Source: Liolophura sinensis (Eukaryota > Mollusca > Polyplacophora > Chitonida > Chitonidae). From it: a DNA stretch of 64,000 bases. Of this stretch, positions 9,415-19,125 are shown one piece after another. The stretch spans positions 25,863,897 to 25,927,896 of the forward strand of contig NC_088296.1 in NCBI RefSeq assembly GCF_032854445.1, read 5' to 3'. Position numbers and translations under genes: made by a program. Within the stretch, counting starts at the first letter, position 1. Every line of letters begins with the position of its first letter. The notes beneath the pieces are model-generated. The model saw nothing but the letters and a program-made list of their open reading frames with translations, ran no database searches and was not told where the DNA came from.

Positions 9415-9554
9415 ATGTACAAGACGGCGACATTTTTATCTGCACACAGTGAAATACAACGCAGTTTGCGAAGGGCTGTGTTAGACGGCGATGTTACAAC
9501 CGTTCGGGAACTTAGAAAGAAGAAAGAGGCGCTGATGTTAACGCATGTTATGAG
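9415..9554 (+). pseudogene. ankyrin-type first exon with internal frameshift, unit 1
   Basis: An ATG at 9415 opens MYKTATFLSAHSEIQRSLRR followed by AVLDGDVTTVREL, which reads like the start of an ankyrin repeat (a helix ending in DGDVTTVREL). The expected continuation, GADVNACYE, is present immediately downstream in the +1 frame. A frameshift therefore lies in the purine run at about 9511-9526 (AGAAAGAAGAAAGAGG). The exon ends at a canonical donor, GAG|GTGAGA, at 9554. Without correction the frame reads EALMLTHVMR and stops at 9558. It lies about 840 bp left of the LTR, so the retroelement would sit in the first intron. Either a dead first exon or an assembly/homopolymer error; all five copies share it, favouring a real lesion that predates amplification. 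Confidence 0.5.
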
Positions 9555-9558
9555 GTGA

Positions 9559-10397
9559 GATTTTCCTATCATTTCTAATATGTTAACGATTGTACGATGG
9601 TGCCTTTTTAATTGAGAGCTGTCAGGCCCTAAATGCGGACTACAGGCCAAGTCCAAACAATATTTGTACCTGAGTACTGAGTGGAAGAGCCTATACAAGT
9701 AGCGGCCACGTCTCGCGACTTAACACCCCCCTCCCTCCTCCCGCCCTAAAGAGACACAACATACACTGAGACATACACTCAAACATCTGTATATACGTGA
9801 GGCTCCGTACAAATACATGTTCATGTATAGAAATGGTTGTGGTATGAAACTTAAACTCACTGATTTGGGCAATATATTTCCTTGGAATTTCAACTTGATT
9901 TTTACGTGTATGTCACAACAGAGCGGCAAATTTGTGATAAGGTGGTGTTTGTGTTTGTCTTGTTATACCATACCTTACCTTAGTATGTTTTACATCCCGA
10001 AAGTGTAATTCTGATAAGGCTATTACTGTTACCGTACATACACAAAATACATGAGTGACTGACCAGTTGTACATCTATGTCGACAACAAACCGACAACAA
10101 GAGAGGAATACCGGGTATAGCAAGTGGGCAACATTCATGAAGGGTTTCGTTTTGCTGAAAGCGAGTCCAGGAGAGAATGATAGTTCCGATGTAGGCCATC
10201 TCCACGTCCGTGTTTGTATGAGAGTTCATAACAGCTTTACAGCACAGTGTACACGTTTCGTCTTAGTCTACGTCAATAGGATAGGAAGGATAAGATTACA
10301 CGACAGCCCATATACGGCTTTATAGATGTAACAAGCATCTAATGGCGACAAGGCGGCCCATTTCGTGGACTCGTGTATTATTTCGTGTATTATTTAT
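9559..10397. other. non-coding, putative intron left of LTR
   Basis: No gene or RNA is recognised in this stretch or its copies at 20980-21818, 32401-33239, 43822-44660 and 55210-56048. It ends with TTTAT, the left target-site duplication of the retrotransposon. Confidence 0.5.
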
Positions 10398-10986
10398 TGT
10401 TACGGTATTGAAAACAGCAACAGAAAACAGACTCAGTGACTCAATATTACAATGTAAACAATGCTTTATATATAAAATGAGACGTACAGTTCTACAGACA
10501 GTTCAACAACAACAACATAAAAAAACATACACATCAGTATTACCGGTCTTTAAAAGTTTCCAGTTCACCTTTGCATCCCAAGGAACGAATTCCAGGAGAT
10601 CCAACGTAAAGACCATGGGATAAACACACAATTCACAAATTGTCCCCGTCCGGTACTTCGCTAGGTTAGCGAACGCGAACACAGTACACAGGTTACACAG
10701 AGCTGGAACAGTCAAGCCTTTGAATGACGTCACACCCGCAGAGCACAACACAGCAAAAATACCTCCCCTCTGCACAGAAAACACGGCTTATATACGTGCC
10801 AGGTGGATTCAACTATTTTTAAACACAGAGTTTAACAGCCAATGAACAGCCAGTTAAATAAACAGAGCATTGAACAAGGTGCTTTCCATCAGGTCCGCGC
10901 TGTACATATATAACAGGGCCTGTTATGCTTTCACAAAGGTCCGCAGACTAACAGTACATGAAGACGTTAAATAGTCATACATAACA
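10398..10986 (-). repeat. 3' LTR, unit 1 (589 bp, short form)
   Basis: Runs from TGTTACGGTATTG to ATACATAACA. It contains a minus-strand TATATAA box at 10788-10794 and a CRE palindrome at 10725-10732. Relative to the 1007-bp LTR at 60682-61688 it lacks one 410-bp block and one 9-bp block. Confidence 0.9.
10787..10794 (-). promoter_or_regulatory. LTR TATA box
   Basis: TATATAAG on the minus strand, about 190 bp inside the LTR's upstream end, pointing into the element. In the 5' LTR of the complete copy it is at 61491-61497, where it would drive the genomic transcript. Copies: 22208, 33629, 45050 and 56438 (start positions). Confidence 0.5.
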
Positions 10987-10999
10987 CCCTCACCCTTCA
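10987..10999 (-). other. polypurine tract
   Basis: The minus strand reads TGAAGGGTGAGGG directly before the 3' LTR, the usual plus-strand primer site. Copies abut each 3' LTR; in the complete element it is 56638-56650. Confidence 0.7.
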
Positions 11000-11002
11000 G
11001 GG

Positions 11003-11051
11003 AAAGAAAGTTTTGCATAAAACTTTCTTTAACATATTCATAATTATGAAT
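11003..11051. repeat. two adjacent perfect hairpins in element 3' UTR
   Basis: AAAGAAAGTTTT (11003-11014) and AAAACTTTCTTT (11019-11030) are perfect 12-bp arms around GCAT. Six bases later, ATTCATAATTATGAAT (11036-11051) is a perfect 16-bp palindrome. They lie between the RNase H stop and the polypurine tract. Copies: 22424, 33845, 45266 and 56654 (start positions). Confidence 0.8.
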
Positions 11052-11100
11052 AATAATAACGTTTACCACAGTCTTTAAAAACAAAGCTGCAGAAAACCAA

Positions 11101-12204
11101 CTAGACAAGTGACAAACAATCAGCAATCACATTATCTTTCCCTTTTATGTGTCTAATCTCTAGATTAAATTCTTGCAAAAGCAAACTCCACCGTAACAAT
11201 CTTCGGTTTTTACCTTTTAGTTTGTGCAAGAAGGTCAAGGGATTGTGATCTGTATACACAGCAATGGGGTAACTTGACGAAGTCACATATACTTCAAAAT
11301 GCTGTAATGCTAGAATCAAGGACAGACACTCCTTTTCTATTGTCGAATAATTTCTCTGGCACTTGTCAAATTTGCGAGAGAAAAAAAATACAGGGTGATC
11401 AACGTGATCTGTTTCATTTTCCTGTAACAAAACTGCCCCAGCAGATATATCACTAGCATCAACAGCTAGCTTAAATGGTAAATTAAAACCAGGTGCTACA
11501 AGTATGGGGCCGCTGCTTAGCATGGCCTTTAATCTATCAAAAGATCTCTGACACTCAATGGACCACAAGAACTTAGCACCTTTCTTTAACAGCTGAGTTA
11601 ATGGCTCACTAACAAATGAAAAGTTCCTACAGAACTTTCGATAATAACCTGCCATGCCCAAAAAACGCTTTAACGCTCTCTTACAACTTGGCACTGGAAA
11701 ACAAGAGATAACAACTCCACTAGGATGTACAACATTGAGATCAGTGCTATCTCTGTCTACATATGGCTTTAACATGTTAATGTGACAAAGTTGTCTAGAT
11801 TTGCGCCGACCAGGAGTGAAAATAATATAATTAAGATCACTTAGCCTCTTGTCTACTACATAAGGTCCAAAATAACGAGCTTCAAGTGGCTTACCACTAA
11901 CTGGAAGTAAGGCCAATACCTTCTGACCAACTTCAAATCTGCGTCTTACTGTCTCTTTGTCATACTTAGTTTTCATACTCTTCTGAGAAGCTGTAAGATT
12001 CTCTCTGGCTAACTCACATACTCTGTTGAGCTTAGTACGAAATCTTGACACATACTGTAATAGGTTAACATTGTCACTATCACCAGACACAAACTTTTCC
12101 TTGAACAACTGTAGTGGACCACGCACGGTATGGCCAAACACAAGCTCAAATGGACTAAATCTAAGTGACTCTTGTACAGACTCTCTTACAGCAAACATTA
12201 ACAA
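11101..12204 (-). pseudogene. defective pol remainder: integrase C-terminus + RT thumb + RNase H, unit 1
   Basis: A 367-codon frame continuing integrase after a frame-breaking deletion. Residues 1-25 are the end of the integrase core (SVQESLRFSPFELVFGH). The GPY/F motif is at 113-115 and HINMLKPY at 141-148. The frame then jumps at about 160-168 into the RT C-terminus (RFLGMAGYYRKF, 180-191), so the RT fingers and palm, including the catalytic YxDD box, are gone. RNase H follows with Asp249 (AVDASD), Glu290/292 (STIEKE), Asp319 (YTDHNPL) and the KGKDNVIADCLS end. The final residues are LSLV where the family has LSR. It overlaps the upstream frame by 7 bp. Without RT it cannot support reverse transcription. 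Confidence 0.85.
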
Positions 12205-14636
12205 AGGTACACCCCTTGACTTTGTGGGTGATAAGCTGAGGATTTATACTGGCTAATACCTAGCTCATGCATAACTTGTTGGAACACACCAGACATGAAA
12301 TTTGAACCCTGGTCTGACTGTACTGACTTAGGCAGACCAAACATGGTGAAGAACTTAACTAAAGCCTTAATTACAGTCTTGGCAGTAATATGCCTTAATG
12401 AAATTGCCTCAGGGAAACGAGTTGAAGTACACATTATAGCTAACATATACTGATTTCCAGACTTTGTCTTAGGTAGCGGACCAACACAATCTATTAAGAT
12501 TCTACTGAATGGCTCACCAATTGCAGGAATAGGCCTCAAGGCTGCCTTGGGGATTGTCTGGTTAGGTTTCCCCACTAACTGACATGCATGACAAGACCTG
12601 CAAAATTCAGTAACATCTTTTCTTATTCCTGGCCAATAAAAATGACTGAAAATCTTATGATAGGTCTTATTAACACCTAAATGACCTGCTAACGGCGTTT
12701 CATGCGCTATGGTCAGTATGTCTTTACGATAAGACTTGGGCACAACTACCTGATGCTTAACTGCCCATTCATCCTCCAACGAAACATCGGGAGGCCTCCA
12801 CTGCTGCATCAATATGCCAGACTTGACATAGTAGTAGCATGGGTCAGGTAAAGATTCACCATCTTTAGCTGCATCATTAAACAAGCAAGAAATACTTGGA
12901 TCACTGTGTTGTTCAGCAATCAACTCAGTCCTACAAAATCGCTGATCACCACTAACAGAATTAGTATCTACTTCCTGCTGGCTGTCTAATTTGGAAGAAT
13001 CTCCATCCAACATGTTGCTGAGAAAAGTCTCGCTCAAATCAACAGTACTACCCTGGTCAGTACTGACTTTTCTAGACATAGCTCTTGTAACAACACAGGA
13101 CGGATATAAACCCGCTATCTCGCTTTCAACTGGCTCTGTGACTGAATTCAGAGAAGAAGGCTTATCAACCATTAAGGGATCAACAGTAACTTTATCATGT
13201 GCTAAGTCATTTCCCAATAACAAATGAATACCCTCAAAAGGTAATGAAGACTTAATGCCTACCCTGACAGGTCCAGATATCAAATCTGATGACAAATAAA
13301 TATCATGAAGGGGAACACTGACAAAGTCACTAGACTCTACACCTCTAATAAGGGCACGAACCCCAGAGTATGACTCTTCAGAAAAGGACAGAGTATTCAT
13401 CAACAACAGAGATTGAGATGCCCCAGTATCCCTTAATATCTTTATAGGGGTAGCACAAGACATGTCGCTTCTAAGCGACATTGAACCAGAATTGATAAAC
13501 GGAGCGAAGCTATCCATAGAGCATTTGGGAATCTTATCCAATCCCGTATCAGCTAACTCAGATCTGCTTTTAACTGCTGATGTAACTTCCGGCAATGTTT
13601 TGTGCATTGCAACACAAAGACCTGTGGGCTTAGACTCATTCTGGGCTTCCCGTATCCTTTTCAACTTGTAACATTCACTCATCACGTGACCTACCCGCTT
13701 GCAAAAATTACAAGTGACCCTATTTCGAGGACTACCATTCCAATCTGAACTACGTGAACCATGAGCTGTAGAACCATTGGAGCCTGGTGTAGAACTCTTC
13801 TGTGTAGAGCTACCTCTACCTGTTGCATGTGACTGGGTATTTCTACGTATAAATGAATTAAATGGCTTACCCGTGTATGTAACCTTATGTGTCAAGGAAT
13901 AATCATCAGCTAAACTGGCTGCCTCTTCAAGTGTACTCGCCTTCTGCTCATCAACGAACACCTTTACATCATTATGAATACAACGCTTGAACTCTTCTAC
14001 CAGCACAAGCTGACGCAAACTTTCAAAATCCTTGCCTATTTTCTTGGCTGTACACCAGCGATCAAACAACTGCTCCTTAGCTCGACCAAACTCAACGTAT
14101 GTCTGATCTCTACCTTTTTCACAGTTACGAAACTTCTGGCGGTAAGCTTCAGGCACCAATTCATAACCCTTCAAAATTACCTCTTTCACATAGTCATAAT
14201 TGGAAGCATTCTCTACACTTAACTGAGTGTAAATTTCCCTGGCCTTTCCAATTAGCACACTCTGTAATAACATAGTCCAGAACTCTTTAGGCCACTTCAA
14301 ACTATTTGCAATTTTCTCAAAATGCAGAAAATATTTATCCACCTCTTTTTCCTTAAAGGATGGAACTAACCGAATGTATTTGGTCACATCAAATCCTGAA
14401 CCCTGTCTACCGGAAGGACCCGGTTTCTCACCTCTCTCTACCTCTAACTTTTTCATTTCGAACTCCAATTCTCTTTCCCTCTCTCTTTCTCGCCTCTCTC
14501 TCTCCTCTCTCTGCACTTTCCTCTCTCTTTCCTCTCTCTGCATTTTCAACTTTTCTAACTGTATCTCATGTTCCCTCTCTTTCTCTTTTTCCTCATATTC
14601 CCTCTCTTTCTCTCTTTCCTCTTTCTCCAATCTCAA
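12198..14636 (-). CDS. Gag-protease-integrase polyprotein, truncated at both ends, unit 1
   Basis: An 812-codon open frame. Residues 1-75 are a highly charged coiled coil (E/R/K). Residues 90-250 are a capsid-like region whose 164-250 segment reads like SCAN (YRQKFR, LRQLVLVEEF, TLEEAASLADDY). A CCHC knuckle is at C309-C312-H317-C322, and the retropepsin motif DTGAS starts at 403 (LLLGND at 472-477). The integrase zinc domain is H645-H652-C682-C685 (29-residue H-C spacing). The core has Asp716 and Asp775 but ends in HPQSQG at 808, just before the expected catalytic Glu. In units 1-4 the frame runs back through the tandem junction to a stop without an ATG; the start given here is a non-ATG codon. 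The gypsy domains in the order PR-IN-(RT) identify the Gmr1-like group. Confidence 0.85.
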   Translation of the reverse strand: MRLEKEEREKEREYEEKEKEREHEIQLEKLKMQREERERKVQREERERRERERERELEFEMKKLEVERGEKPGPSGRQGSGFDVTKYIRLVPSFKEKEVDKYFLHFEKIANSLKWPKEFWTMLLQSVLIGKAREIYTQLSVENASNYDYVKEVILKGYELVPEAYRQKFRNCEKGRDQTYVEFGRAKEQLFDRWCTAKKIGKDFESLRQLVLVEEFKRCIHNDVKVFVDEQKASTLEEAASLADDYSLTHKVTYTGKPFNSFIRRNTQSHATGRGSSTQKSSTPGSNGSTAHGSRSSDWNGSPRNRVTCNFCKRVGHVMSECYKLKRIREAQNESKPTGLCVAMHKTLPEVTSAVKSRSELADTGLDKIPKCSMDSFAPFINSGSMSLRSDMSCATPIKILRDTGASQSLLLMNTLSFSEESYSGVRALIRGVESSDFVSVPLHDIYLSSDLISGPVRVGIKSSLPFEGIHLLLGNDLAHDKVTVDPLMVDKPSSLNSVTEPVESEIAGLYPSCVVTRAMSRKVSTDQGSTVDLSETFLSNMLDGDSSKLDSQQEVDTNSVSGDQRFCRTELIAEQHSDPSISCLFNDAAKDGESLPDPCYYYVKSGILMQQWRPPDVSLEDEWAVKHQVVVPKSYRKDILTIAHETPLAGHLGVNKTYHKIFSHFYWPGIRKDVTEFCRSCHACQLVGKPNQTIPKAALRPIPAIGEPFSRILIDCVGPLPKTKSGNQYMLAIMCTSTRFPEAISLRHITAKTVIKALVKFFTMFGLPKSVQSDQGSNFMSGVFQQVMHELGISQYKSSAYHPQSQGVYLC

Positions 14637-14640
14637 CTTT
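14437..14640. repeat. polypyrimidine/polypurine tract within gag
   Basis: About 200 bp of almost pure CT on the plus strand (CTCTCTTTCC-type), encoding the E/R/K coiled coil on the minus strand. Copies at 25858-26061, 37279-37482, 48700-48903 and 60088-60291. Confidence 0.7.
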
Positions 14641-14685
14641 AACTCAAACTGCTTAAACTTAAGCTCGGCATCAGACTGACCCTCG

Positions 14686-15934
14686 GAAGAAATCTTGGAA
14701 GACTGGAGGGATAATATATGAAAGATTTAGTTGTTACAGCAACTAATGAAATGGTGGGCTTCCAAAATCAGTTTCAATTAACATTTTATTTATCCTGTAA
14801 GATATTTGACTGACTGACTGATTATTGTTTCATGCCATACTTATGAGTATTTCACTCATATGACGGTGGGTCAGTATTGTCAGGTGGGTGGAGGTAACCC
14901 CGGAAGGAACCAGGGTAAACCACTGATCACTGGCAAGTCACTGACAACTACCCCACTTGTCTTACAGCAGCCCCATTTGCACAGTTCTACAAGCGTGGTC
15001 ATCCACCACGCCACCCAGCCCCATGAAATTAAGCACTAGAATGCCTTCAGTGGAATGAGAAAATTCCCTGCCGTGGTGACCCCGGAATTATAGTCAGATG
15101 TCATATCTATCGAATCGGGTACAGCAGCAAGCCTTGCAATTAAGGATCCCATTTGACTAAGAGGATTACAAAGCTTACTAATATACAATATTTTAGGCCA
15201 CTTATCCTGATGTTAGATGTAAAACTACCCTTTTGACGCAACGAAAGCATTTCCGGCAATGCAAGTTTTCCGTCGGACGGGGATCACAGACCCCCGGACG
15301 CGCAGCTCACTTGGCTGGGACGCTCTTTCCCCATACCTTCACCATTTGACAAGGAATTAACTAGTGTCACTGGTTAAGATAGTAAACTAAGAGGACAGTA
15401 TTTAAGATTCCACTAGAAACTTACATAGAAACGAGTAGAGGAGGTGAGTTTGATCGTCCTGAGTTGAAAGGACGTGGGAGATTGAAATCTGTACCATTTT
15501 TTTTTTAAGGCAGAGATGGACTCTGTGTTACAATGAATGCTAGAATTTTAAGTTATAGCACACTGAGTCAATCTATAAGGGCTACCATTTGAGATACCTG
15601 GAAAGTCAAACAAAATAAAAAAAGACACCAATGTATAAGTATAAATAACAAAACCATTCAGCCACGACCGCTGTGCTGCAGGAACCTGTTACACATTCAG
15701 TACAAGCTGTCTGTGTGTTCACTCAAAGGTATGGATGTCAGATGTGAGGGACATAGAAGCTAGCGGTAGTACACTAGTTTAACATGTGTTTACTATATGT
15801 AGCATTAGAAACACAGACTTAGTTACTGACTCTTATTTTTGACAGCGATGAGTTCGCTAGCACGCATGACTCATCCTTCCATTCGACCTCATCTCCCAAA
15901 CATGCAAACATGGCAACACTTTTTTTTTCTTTAC
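14686..15934. other. non-coding right of tandem junction, with diverged SINE
   Basis: Starts GAAGAAATCTTGG at the junction. It includes a diverged SINE core on the minus strand at about 14822-14962 (CATACTTATGAGTATTTCAC, GGTAACCCCGGAAGG). No gene otherwise. Copies begin at 26107, 37528 and 48949. Confidence 0.55.
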
Positions 15935-16266
15935 CCAACAGAATTGTCCAGTCCTTCCTCAATTTTGGCCACCCGTCCCCTGCTGTTGTTGTCATTCTGG
16001 CTACTGGGGGTGGTGGGCTGCGATACTGGAGCCACACTTCGCCATAGCATGGACTTGGAGCTGTCAAAATTCGTCACTCCCATGGCTTTAACCAGATTGC
16101 TGCCCGCGTTACGGAGCGGGATTTCCCCAGTCTTGGAATCCCCATGTTCACGGCAAGATCCGCTCTTCAGATCGAACTCCGCACGACTCAGCGGTGATAA
16201 ATCCGCTACGTTGTTGTTGTTTATGTTATCCTGGGCATCTTTAGCAGTCAATAACACTTGACTCAT
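15935..16266 (-). CDS. putative first coding exon, unknown protein, unit 1
   Basis: The minus-strand ATG at 16266, with A at -3 (AGCATGAGT), opens MSQVLLTAKDAQDNINNNN and runs 332 nt to a plausible donor, TTGG|GTAAAG, at 15935, followed by an A-rich intron start. The peptide is hydrophilic, rich in Ser, Asn and Asp, with no membrane segment or recognisable domain; it includes REHGDSKTGEIPLRNAG and SRGRVAKIEEGLDNSV. A longer in-frame ATG exists at 16287. The opposite strand is also open (15839-16261) but is leucine/proline-biased and lacks splice context. It is transcribed toward the retroelement. Function unknown. Confidence 0.4.
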
Positions 16267-16287
16267 GCTAAAATACCCCCCAAACAA

Positions 16288-17356
16288 TCAATTTCTTGCG
16301 TCAAAACAAAGCACATGTTTGGCGATGTTCGGAAATGTCAGGGTGACTTTACTCCGCATGTCAGAAATACCGTATAGTGGGACGCTACCGGTCACGACAT
16401 CATGTTTTCATTACTCTTATATACTAATGCATGTTCTATCTAATTGGAACGACCTTTGTTTTGCAGCTCTTCATAACCTTAATCACTACAATATCTTAAG
16501 TATGAACAGTTACTGCTTGGTAAAAATGAAGAGATTAGTTGCAGGTGCTTGTTTACGACAATGACCTGGTTTACGGTAGCATAACAACAAACACGCTTAA
16601 CTTAATATTGGGAGGTCTATGAAATATTTCAGTCAGACATATAGGCCAGGGTCCAATAGCTGAGCATGTTTATGTTTGACTTAGTACCTTTGTCCCAATT
16701 TTACATAGCACAACGAGCAGACGGTCAAATTAATCAGTAAAACATATGAAATGTATGACCATATCGAGACTGGGCAAGGGCCTCCTGATGTCGGATATCA
16801 ACAAATTTCAAGTTGTTTTCGTCCACTTCTTAGTCAGATTACATGTACATGTATTCCTACGGCAGCCTGTATTAAATACATGTCTAGCCCAACGATAAAA
16901 AGGTTAAAACAATCGCTATCCAACAGTGAATATGACTTTGCTGGCTAAGCTATTGAAGTGTACGATGAACGAAAACTCAAGTGAAGTGATAACAACATCA
17001 TGCATAGGCTGTATTTAAACCATTCATGTGTTTCTGCTCTTTTGAGACTTTTCAAAATGGTGCAGTTAATAGCCACAAAGTGCATATATATAGACGTGTA
17101 CAGTTAAGCACTTCGTAGTTGTTGCCTGGTAAATGTAAATAGAGACATAATCTGACAGCGGTTAGACAGGTAGGCTAGGCCTATAGGCCTACAATTAGGC
17201 CTACAGGTTAATCAAACAAAACAAAGGGCCTAGTAGGCTAACACCCTCACAATGAAACAAAGCTGTTTTATACACGTTTTGTATTATCCTCCGAAAATAA
17301 TTTAAAAAGGTTAATACTGAAAATGTATTCATAACATTTTGCTTAGGCCTATAGGC
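16288..17356. other. non-coding
   Basis: No supported gene. It contains the perfect 16-bp palindrome TAGGCCTATAGGCCTA at 17176-17191, repeated at 17344-17359. Copies in units 2-4 begin at 27709, 39130 and 50519. Confidence 0.5.
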
Positions 17357-17887
17357 CTATACCCAAATGTGTTTACTGACTTTAAGATGTCGAAAAGAAT
17401 CAGCGTTAATTTGTTGTGGATGAACCCTGGTTCTGTGGCGCAGAGTATCTCCAGTTTCTCCTAGATAACGTTTCTGACATCCATTACAGACTAGGACGTA
17501 CATCAAATTCTTAGAGTTACAATTCATACCTGCATATATTAATATATGATAAATGGCTTTTCAGCATTTGTTAACTGAAATTTGGACTCAACTGTTACAT
17601 GATTATGGCCTACAACATTTACATTGTTTATCATGGCATTTGCTGACAGAGAACGTCTCCATATAGTTCAAACCGAATTTGGCCCTGGTAAATAGTTGTG
17701 TCAAGTTCTCAGCTTGTGTGTTTGCTTTTACAAATTTTGTTTCCTGAAATGCAGGACGAAGTCGTTCATTGGACTGTAAGAGAATTTGGTGGGTTTGAAT
17801 GGCAGCATATACGTTGTCATTGTTCGGGTTAAAGTGGATCCCCAGTGCTGGGACTTCCAAATTACTGATTGGTAGTTTGATGTCCAT
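17357..17887 (-). pseudogene. Penelope-like element relic (GIY-YIG endonuclease end), unit 1
   Basis: The minus strand encodes a linker (LTQLFTRAKFG) and the cysteine motif SKCHDKQCKCCRP, then stops. Further left, in another frame at about 17357-17530, are NLMYVLVCNGCQKRYLGETG, LRHRTRVHPQQI and VSKHIWV. This is the GIY-YIG pattern (YVL-C, CQKRYLGETG, LRHR, H-QI). Between them the expected continuation (VESKFQLTNAEKPF) is in a third frame, with stops. Cysteine motif followed by GIY-YIG is the C-terminus of Penelope-like retroelements. No reverse transcriptase remains, so this is a 3'-end relic with at least two frame breaks. Confidence 0.65.
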
Positions 17888-18980
17888 TCCGATTGTTTAA
17901 AATGTCGAAAACGGAAGGAAAACGGCAGAGTTTGGTCACCAAACATCAGAAAATCTACCTGGTTTCGATTGAACCAATGTTGACCTTGTGACGTCACAGC
18001 TGTACATTTACAGCAAGCAGTTGTGGCTGTAGGCTACAACACAGACAGCGGGAAACAATCGCTAATCTTTTACAGTTATTTTCGACATTAATACATGCCC
18101 AACTGTGACTTGTGACCGCAGTAACACAACGCAGGATACGGTAAATTTACATGCATGGCCTAAAACTGGCACAGATTTAGAAAATATCGGCCAGATAGTA
18201 GTCGTGTATGACTTGCTAATTCAGCCATGCGTGGCTTATGGCGAGCTTTATATTTTCCCCACAAGAAGCCAAACGAAAGAGATGTCCTAATTTTCACTTC
18301 CAGAATGCAGAAGTTGTTTAGCTACTTGCTTGTTTGAAACAGTAGCTTGTGACACGAAGTGTATGGAGCCGCTAGCCTTTGCTCTACAACGGTCAAGCGC
18401 TAGGCTGCATAACGGTCCCCTTCCTCAGTTCACTCCTCGCCTAGGCCTACAGACCGCTGCGCCTTTCACACACCGCAGCATGGCGTATACTTTGAAGTCC
18501 ATAACGGGGACCCAGACCAAATCTAAACTGGTATTCTATGTTTTATACTAATCGCTATTTCCATTCAATATAATTTAAACCTGATAGATCTATTTTTGCC
18601 GGTGATACTTTTTTAAAACATTAAAGATTGGCTCCACTGTTACTTTCACGTGTGTTGAGTGACAGACTGTTGTTGCTCCAACTCACAATCCGCTGGCGGG
18701 ACTGAATGGATCCTCGTAATTATAGATCAAGTCAGACGATGTCTTCTGGAATAGCACACAGTGGGTAGGCCTAATATGCATGGATCATAAACCTACAAAC
18801 CTTCGGGTTTCGAGTAGCCACGAGAAAGCATCTTCCTTTGTGTACTCATACATCAGCGTGAAGCCTAATGTATCAGCTTCCGAACAAGTGTCGTTTGGTT
18901 GAGACTGGATCATTTTTCCATGTTTCATGTCCAGTTATGTCTTCCAATTCATTGAAGATGTGTCTTGTTATATATACTAG
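17888..18980. other. non-coding
   Basis: No gene I can support. A CRE palindrome TGACGTCA is at 17989-17996. A well-contexted ATG at 18480 (AGCATGG) opens only a short peptide. Copies begin at 29309, 40730 and 52118. Confidence 0.45.
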
Positions 18981-19125
18981 GTGTCAGCAACGTGCGGATG
19001 GTCGTGAGTTTCCCCCGGGCTCTGCCAGGTTTTCTCCCACCATAATGCTGACCGCCGTCGTATAAGTGAAATATTCTTGAGTACAACGTATAACACTAAT
19101 TAAATAAATAAATAAAATAAATATA
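18981..19125 (+). mobile_element. SINE 3' fragment, unit 1
   Basis: Core and tail of the same SINE type: GTGCGGATGGTCGTGAG, CCCACCATAATGCTGACCGC, AAGTGAAATATTCTTGAGTA and an (AAAT)n tail. The tRNA-like head is missing. Copies at 30402-30546, 41823-41967 and 53211-53355. Confidence 0.8.

Larger units (their letters stand above)
10398..14685 (-). mobile_element. Gmr1-like Ty3/gypsy element, 5'-truncated, unit 1
   Basis: Minus-strand LTR retrotransposon retaining its 3' LTR (10398-10986), polypurine tract, RT/RNase H remnant, integrase, protease and most of gag. Its 5' end (start of gag, PBS, 5' LTR) is absent because the tandem junction falls inside gag at 14685. The domain order Gag-PR-IN-RT/RH with gypsy-type domains is characteristic of Gmr1-like elements. 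Confidence 0.85.

Noticed and set aside
14360-14679. Two plus-strand Ser/Leu-rich frames of about 100 codons
   Set aside because: Antisense shadows of the CT-rich tract that encodes the Gag coiled coil.
15839-16261. 140-codon plus-strand frame with a hydrophobic stretch, possibly a membrane protein
   Set aside because: Overlaps the minus-strand exon, has a low-complexity Leu/Pro/Ser composition and no splice or domain support. The minus strand has start context and a donor.
18480-18551. Possible short first exon starting MAYTLKSITG
   Set aside because: Good start context but only a weak donor (CTG|GTATTC) and 17 codons; not enough to call.
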